A stretch of DNA of 64,000 bases from Guadua angustifolia (lineage: Eukaryota; Streptophyta; Magnoliopsida; Poales; Poaceae), in NCBI GenBank assembly GCA_036346375.1, contig CM070515.1, positions 14,840,423 through 14,904,422 on the forward strand. Direction: 5' to 3'. Under the pieces are notes generated by a model. The model saw only the letters and a list, made by a program, of their open reading frames with translations, was not told where the DNA came from and ran no database searches. Within the stretch, counting starts at the first letter, position 1, and each line of letters begins with the position of its first letter. Position numbers and translations under genes: made by a program. Shown here piece after piece: positions 59,183-64,000 of this stretch.

Positions 59183-60425
59183 GGCTAGATCCCCAATTTC
59201 GGTGTCACCGTGAGCTCATTTTGAGGTGACTACACTCACCGGCGTCCAACTCTGGCTGGGGGCAACATCCTCTCATATGCTCGCACTAAAAGCACTCGAT
59301 TCCATCCCGTTGCTCTGCCCCCTCACATATGATCTCCACGATGCGGTTCCTTTAGCTCAACTAACTCCCGATAAATAGTGTCGTTTACACACTACATAGG
59401 CAAAATACCTTCAACTCACACTTGTCTTCTTCCATCCGAAAAGTATAATACAACCATTTCAACACGGAACCAAATGTGCGCTCCTCGAGCCTACTCAAAC
59501 TTCGTCCACATCTTGCATGTTACTTAGATCTGCACCCTCCAAACCATGCATTACAACTCCATCTCCATAATAAATCCTAAATGGAACTCGATTACGCCAT
59601 ATCTGCGAATCCATTCATTCACCCACTAATTAATTATCTTAGTACAAAATACTATGACGTAACATAACTGTACCTACATGGTGCGAAAATATATATCTAA
59701 CAGTAAAAAACATCTACATTCCTAATAATTCATATCGATGTAGTTATATCGTAAAAAAATTACATTTCCATCAATATGTACCGATATACTCCTATCCGTA
59801 AAAATTCATTCCTAACAATATATACATTAAGTATCGATGTACTTATATATTAAAAAATACTCATTAAATAACTATATTTCCTTCAATATATACCGATATA
59901 CTCCTATCAAGTAAGAAATATCTAAATTTTCTAAACTAGAACTAGGCTGTGACCTATCAATTTACCTACATTTATCCGTAACATACATCTAAAACTATTT
60001 CTAATCTACCACTATTTACTGCTACAATGCTCTAGATCTAACTATTTCTAACATATCATAATTTACTGCTAAGAAAAGAAAATAACAAAAATTTACCTCG
60101 AAACAGTGGCGCAGAATCTCCCTTTCTTCCTTCTCTCTTCCCCTCTCTCCCCTCTTCCTCTTCCCTTCCTCTCTCTCTTTTCTCTTCCCGGGCGCACAAA
60201 TGAGCACAGTCTTGAGGCGGCGGCTCATATCGCGCTCTGTCGCACTTTGGTTGGGCGGCAGAACCCGTCCCCACCTGTCGCATGACCATCGGTCGATTTT
60301 CTCACTGTCGCACGTTAAATGCGTGCGACAGTGCCTTTTCGGCTCTGAGCACGTTAAATCAGACGACAGTGCCTTTTAAACTCTGTCGCGACGTTCGACG
60401 TGCGACGAAAGCTATCGGCGCCGCA
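59183..60425. other. 5' side of the MULE transposase gene and right subterminal region
   Basis: 59220-60060 is AT-rich without genes. 60110-60190 is a CT-rich run that would be a GA-rich leader on the minus strand. 60280-60425 holds GACAGTGCC / GTGCGACA motifs shared with the left subterminal region (51345-51440). Confidence 0.5.
60303..60333. repeat. Subterminal palindrome of the MULE
   Basis: CACTGTCGCACG (60303-60314) and GCGTGCGACAGTG (60321-60333) form a stem of 12 pairs with a six-base loop. The motif GACAGTGCCTTTT recurs at about 60330 and 60367, and its inverse AAAAGGCACTGTC at about 51399. It is a candidate transposase-binding site. Confidence 0.7.
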
Positions 60426-60556
60426 CTGTCGCCGTGTATTTTTTTCTATTTAGGGCCCATGCTGCTGGTTGAATGAGCGAGGTATATTCTGAAAAAAAAT
60501 TTCGGTGTAATATTTTTGAAATTTTGAATAAAAAATGTATTATTAAAAAAAAATTC
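60426..60556 (-). repeat. Right terminal inverted repeat of the MULE
   Basis: Inverse partner of 51236-51351. It ends GTATTATTAAAAAAAAATTC. Confidence 0.9.
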
Positions 60557-60566
60557 GCATTCACTC

Positions 60567-61256
60567 AGCGAAGCCACTGCACGGGATTCTCCGGGAGTCG
60601 GCTAATTTTTTTTACAGACTCCAGTGTTATTTTTATGACTGATTTTTTTTAAAAAAAAACCAGTGAATGGCATGGAAAATGTTTCGAACAAAAATGAGAA
60701 AGCTGGTGATGCTAACGTGCAAAATTACTAAAACAACAAACACCCGAAACACTTACCAATAAGTTACGCGGATTATATGCCGTATATCGGTTAATACAAA
60801 TGATTGCACTAACGGGTAATGTGCGTCAAATACATATGTTCACCTTTTCGAAAAAAAGGGCAGCACAACGTATGTTTTAAAATTTTCTTTTGAAATAACT
60901 TTTCCTACGCTGCGGAGCAACGACGGCATGTATAATTTTTGAATTTATTGCAATAATTATTTTTTACAAAATACAGAAATGACAAGGCGGAGGGAAAATG
61001 ATAAGAAAAAATTCGAAACATTCATGTAAGCTGTTGGTAGAAACAGAATGAAGGCAAGAAGAATATGGCTCATATGGAAGAAAATAACATAGTTGGATGT
61101 AGAAAACGATGGATGAAACGTACATTGAATCTTAGGGTACGTACCATCAACGAAAACTGTAAGCAAGGTACATATATACCTTTTGGAAATAGAAAAGGTC
61201 ATGCTTGGTGGCGTACACCTGAGGCTTTATCGATGCAATACGTTTTTAAGCTTAAT
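60567..61256. other. Intergenic DNA, no gene recognised
   Basis: AT-rich sequence with short open frames on both strands and no recognisable family. Confidence 0.35.
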
Positions 61257-62956
61257 TGAAGGACCATGTGGAGATCTAACCTTATTGATAATGAGTTATT
61301 GACTATGTTTAAAGTATGAGGTGTTTGAGTTTGAGTTTGATTTGAATTGGATTTTTAAATTGAAGCAAATTGAGTTGTGTCTGCTGGGAGCGGCACTACC
61401 AGCCATGTGAGAGCGGTAGTGCCGGCCAAGCGGCAGTACCGGCCGAGGGGAGCGGTAGTTATATTCCAGAGAGGGTATTCGTTGGGGTTTTAGGCGAGTG
61501 GCACTACCGGCCATGCTGGGATGATAGTGCCAGCCGAGCGGCACTACTGGCCCGAGGAGGCGGTAGTGCTGGTCTATTGAGCGAAATTTGAATTTGAATT
61601 TTGAAATTATGTGAGATTTGTTGCATATCATTTTGGACAATGCTATGCGATGCGTTTTCTTATTTTTGATAGTTGCAGGAAGATAGTGTTAGGTCATAGT
61701 GAGGCAGAGGATGATCGGAACTAGGTGAGGTATGTTGGAGGTCCATACGGTCAAGGATCGCCAGAAGATGATCGGAGACGGAGTCGCTGCGAATCTAGAA
61801 AACAAGGACTGGATGAGACGCTAACTAGGATCTACTCGAATTAAGGACCGTTGGATCGCGGTCTAGGTGATAGAGTAGCTAGCGGGTCTAGTTAATTTGC
61901 TTTGAGAGCCGTCTAAAGTCCATTATGGCCGTGGGTTTCGGATTAGCCCATGTATGAGTGAGTGAGTCAATTTCAGCCCTTGACGGTGATTCTTAGGGTA
62001 AAAGAAACTCATCCAAGGGTGGAGGGTGACTCATAAGTAGTATAAAAAGATGGATAGGGGTAGCCTTCCCTTTCTTGAAGGTTTTGAGTTTCTTGTGCTC
62101 CTTTGAGTTTTACCCACTTTATTGTGAGGTTTTGTAAACCTCCCTTCCAGAAATAAAAACTCCTTTTACTCATGTCTGAATTTATTTTACACATTTACTT
62201 TATATCTTTAAATTCAGCAATTTACATTCTTACAATTACTTTCATGCAAGTTGGATTTGCCTCTCCTTCTTGTACTTGTTTGTGCTAAAGATGAATGATT
62301 GATAGATTAGTCTTCTTCAGACCATGTCCCAATTGTCTAGATAAATCTTGTGTTCTTCCTTACAAGAAACCAATCTTTTATTCTTAAGAGAATCAATCTT
62401 GAAAGATTGGATTTTTGGTATTCTTGTTTTGTGTTCTAGCTATGTTCTAGCTTGGACTTTTGGTATTCTTGAATTTTTGGATCATCTTGATCATCAAGAA
62501 CCCACAAGCTAAGTAAGAGCCAAGATTTTAATTTTGAATTAGTTCTTGTGCACTCTTCTGTAAATTTGAAAAAGGACGAAACTTTGACATCAATTCTTAC
62601 AATCGAAGATTGGAATAGGTTCCTGACATCCTTAGAAAGGTGTCCATAAAGTTCCATTAAGTTTGGATCAGCCAATCAAAAGATTTCTCAATTTTTCTTT
62701 TTGAACTCGTGCTGAAATCACTGTTCATATACCTGTTTTTACTGTAACTATAATAACTCCAGTAGTAATGCCCCTATATGGGCGATAGTGCCGATCTCAA
62801 GCTGAAATTTGTGAGAACTGATTCTTCTGCTTCTATTTGATTCCTAAGGATTTGGACTTGGTTTTTTGGGTGAAAAATTGTATTTGTGATCATTTTTGGG
62901 GATAAAATTTAAATTGGGATCATTCATCCCCCTCTGATCGCCATCTCGATCCTTCA
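61257..62956 (+). mobile_element. Solo LTR with 'CACTACCGGCC' motifs (1.7 kb)
   Basis: It starts TGAAGGACCATGTGG and ends CGATCCTTCA, a perfect 6-bp inverted terminus TGAAGG/CCTTCA. The flanking pentamers TTAAT (61252-61256) and TGAAT (62957-62961) match in 4 of 5 bases. It is homologous to the solo LTR at 25902-29001 in the opposite orientation. The motif region is 61380-61580, and the ending CCCCCTCTGATCGCC gives the orientation. Confidence 0.78.
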
Positions 62957-62961
62957 TGAAT

Positions 62962-63689
62962 GAAAGCAAACATAAACATGAAAGAGACAGTACCACATAT
63001 TCGTTAGACACCGTGGAGATATACATAAATATGAACTGAATATATGGTTTATATACCACTTGAAATGAAATACGTAACCAACTTTAGTCTCCTTTGCAAC
63101 AAACTATCACACAAATATAGCAAAACATACAACAATGATATCCACATACAAACTCTTCTCGAGATACTTCATATGATCTAAAATACAGTCCATCTTTAGT
63201 ATCATTATGTTCAGTCTCTGTTGTAGCACAGGGTTCATCCTTTGCTCTAACCTAGGTTGCATCCTTTGCCCTTCCGTACTACTATGGCGCTCCGACGCTC
63301 TATTTATGGTGTCTGTCCACTGAAAATATTGTTATCCTCTAGCCTACTTTATGATGTCAACAAACATTGAGACAACTAAAAGAAAGATGAGATTCGCACA
63401 AGTAGACAACTCGAAATGGGAAGTAACGGTCACAACCCGAAGAATCCACACTTAATTTTGACTTATAGAGAAAAAAAGGACATTTGTAAAACATCAGTCC
63501 GTTATTTCCTTCAGCGTAGACATAGAACACATTAACTTACACATGGCACTTAGAACAATCGACCCGCCTAACAGTGGCTAGCACAAGGGCCCTCCGATAA
63601 CCTAAGCTCGATGTCTGAGACATATCCTGCACCTAATTAGAGGAGAGAAGAGATGGGATGAATAAGAGGATATCTTACAAGTTGATAGC
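62962..63689. other. Intergenic DNA, no gene recognised
   Basis: AT-rich, with no domain in the short open frames. Confidence 0.35.
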
Positions 63690-63968
63690 ATAGAGTCCTA
63701 GTTATGCAGCAAAAGCAAAGATTCCGTGGAAAAAATTCCAACAATTTTAGTCAAGATTTAAATTTTTTAAAATTTGCATAAATTTGGTCATGATCTAAAA
63801 TTTTTATAGTAGGTCAGGCATACTCTCATGATCCTTCTAAAAAAGTTTCAAAATTTTTTGACATGATTTAGTAGCTCAACAAAATACAAAAGAAACGCTT
63901 TAAATGGAAGTCGAACTCATCACCTGATGCTCACGGATTGTTCACTCTCCCAACTAAGCTACAAAGTA
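63690..63968 (-). repeat. SINE-like repeat, second copy
   Basis: On the minus strand box A reads TAGCTTAGTTGG (63961-63950) and box B GAGTTCGACTT (63918-63908), spaced as in a tRNA. The body (AAAGCGTTTC, GAGCTACTAAAT, TTTTTTAGAAGGATCATGAGAG) aligns with one unit of the body at 18820-18960. Only one body unit is present. No closed acceptor stem is visible, so it is not a working tRNA. Confidence 0.55.
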
Positions 63969-64000
63969 CTTATATTCAAGTTATTTGTAAAAATTATACG

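Larger units (their letters stand above)
51236..60556 (-). mobile_element. Large Mutator-like element (MULE) with transposase, PMD and GRF genes
   Basis: The terminal inverted repeats begin GAATTTTTTTTTAATAATAC on both sides and can be followed for ~116 bp on the left (51236-51351) and ~131 bp on the right (60426-60556). The flanks GCGTTCACTC (51226-51235) and GCATTCACTC (60557-60566) match in 9 of 10 bases, within the 8-11 bp duplication expected of MULEs. Three genes lie on the minus strand in the order transposase, PMD protein, GRF-type protein. All show frameshifts, and the left third is repeat-rich and non-coding. Confidence 0.88.

Noticed and set aside
1..64000. CRISPR arrays, phage or bacterial systems
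   Set aside because: The sequence is a plant nuclear genome. The tandem repeats here lack the short repeat-unique spacer structure of CRISPR.

Overview
The window is nuclear DNA of a grass (Poaceae). It is an AT-rich background crowded with grass-type transposable elements. It includes Stowaway- and Tourist-like MITEs, hAT elements, a Tat/RIRE2-like Ty3/gypsy element, Tekay/Del-like and SIRE/Maximus-like LTRs (the latter carrying 'TACTACCG'-type motifs), a CACTA transposon and a large Mutator-like element. I see no bacterial operons, rRNA genes or functional tRNA genes, and only one ordinary host gene that I can support. The species cannot be named from this sequence.

Layout. Bases 1-2481 are unassigned DNA with a GC-rich block at about 430-1110. 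A hAT element (2482-4976) holds a second hAT element (3312-3841, perfect 8-bp target duplication) and a ~120-bp minisatellite. A complete, decayed Ty3/gypsy element (5112-16414, 5-bp duplication GTACA) has gag-protease-RT-RNase H-integrase on the minus strand. It also has a second, intron-containing gene on the plus strand with its own TATA box and poly(A) signal. Bases 16415-22210 hold small elements: a tRNA-headed SINE-like repeat, a candidate Helitron end, a Stowaway MITE and three MITEs abutting (TA)n tracts. A solo LTR follows at 22211-24709, and another at 25902-29001 with a third nested in it (27319-28247). Bases 30722-47517 are a three-level nest: a SIRE/Maximus-like LTR holds a Tekay/Del-like solo LTR (31821-45196), which holds a 9.7-kb CACTA transposon (34825-44527).

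The gene island is about 48.3-51.2 kb. It holds a small AT-hook protein gene (CDS 49372-49776) behind a (CT)n tract. Beyond it is a 9.3-kb Mutator-like element (51236-60556) with ~120-bp terminal inverted repeats and a 10-bp target duplication (9/10 match). On its minus strand it carries a MULE transposase with a SWIM zinc finger, a plant mobile domain (PMD) gene and a GRF-type zinc-finger gene. One more solo LTR (61257-62956) and a second, opposite-strand copy of the SINE-like repeat (about 63690-63968) close the window.

How it fits together. Nearly everything here is mobile DNA in several layers, and most boundaries can be fixed to the base by target-site duplications. Six LTR-only copies against one full-length element point to strong removal of internal regions by recombination. 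The two most unusual loci are the MULE that unites transposase, PMD and GRF genes between one pair of termini, and the spliced antisense gene inside the gypsy element. All transposon genes carry frameshifts or stops as given, so they are annotated as pseudogenes.
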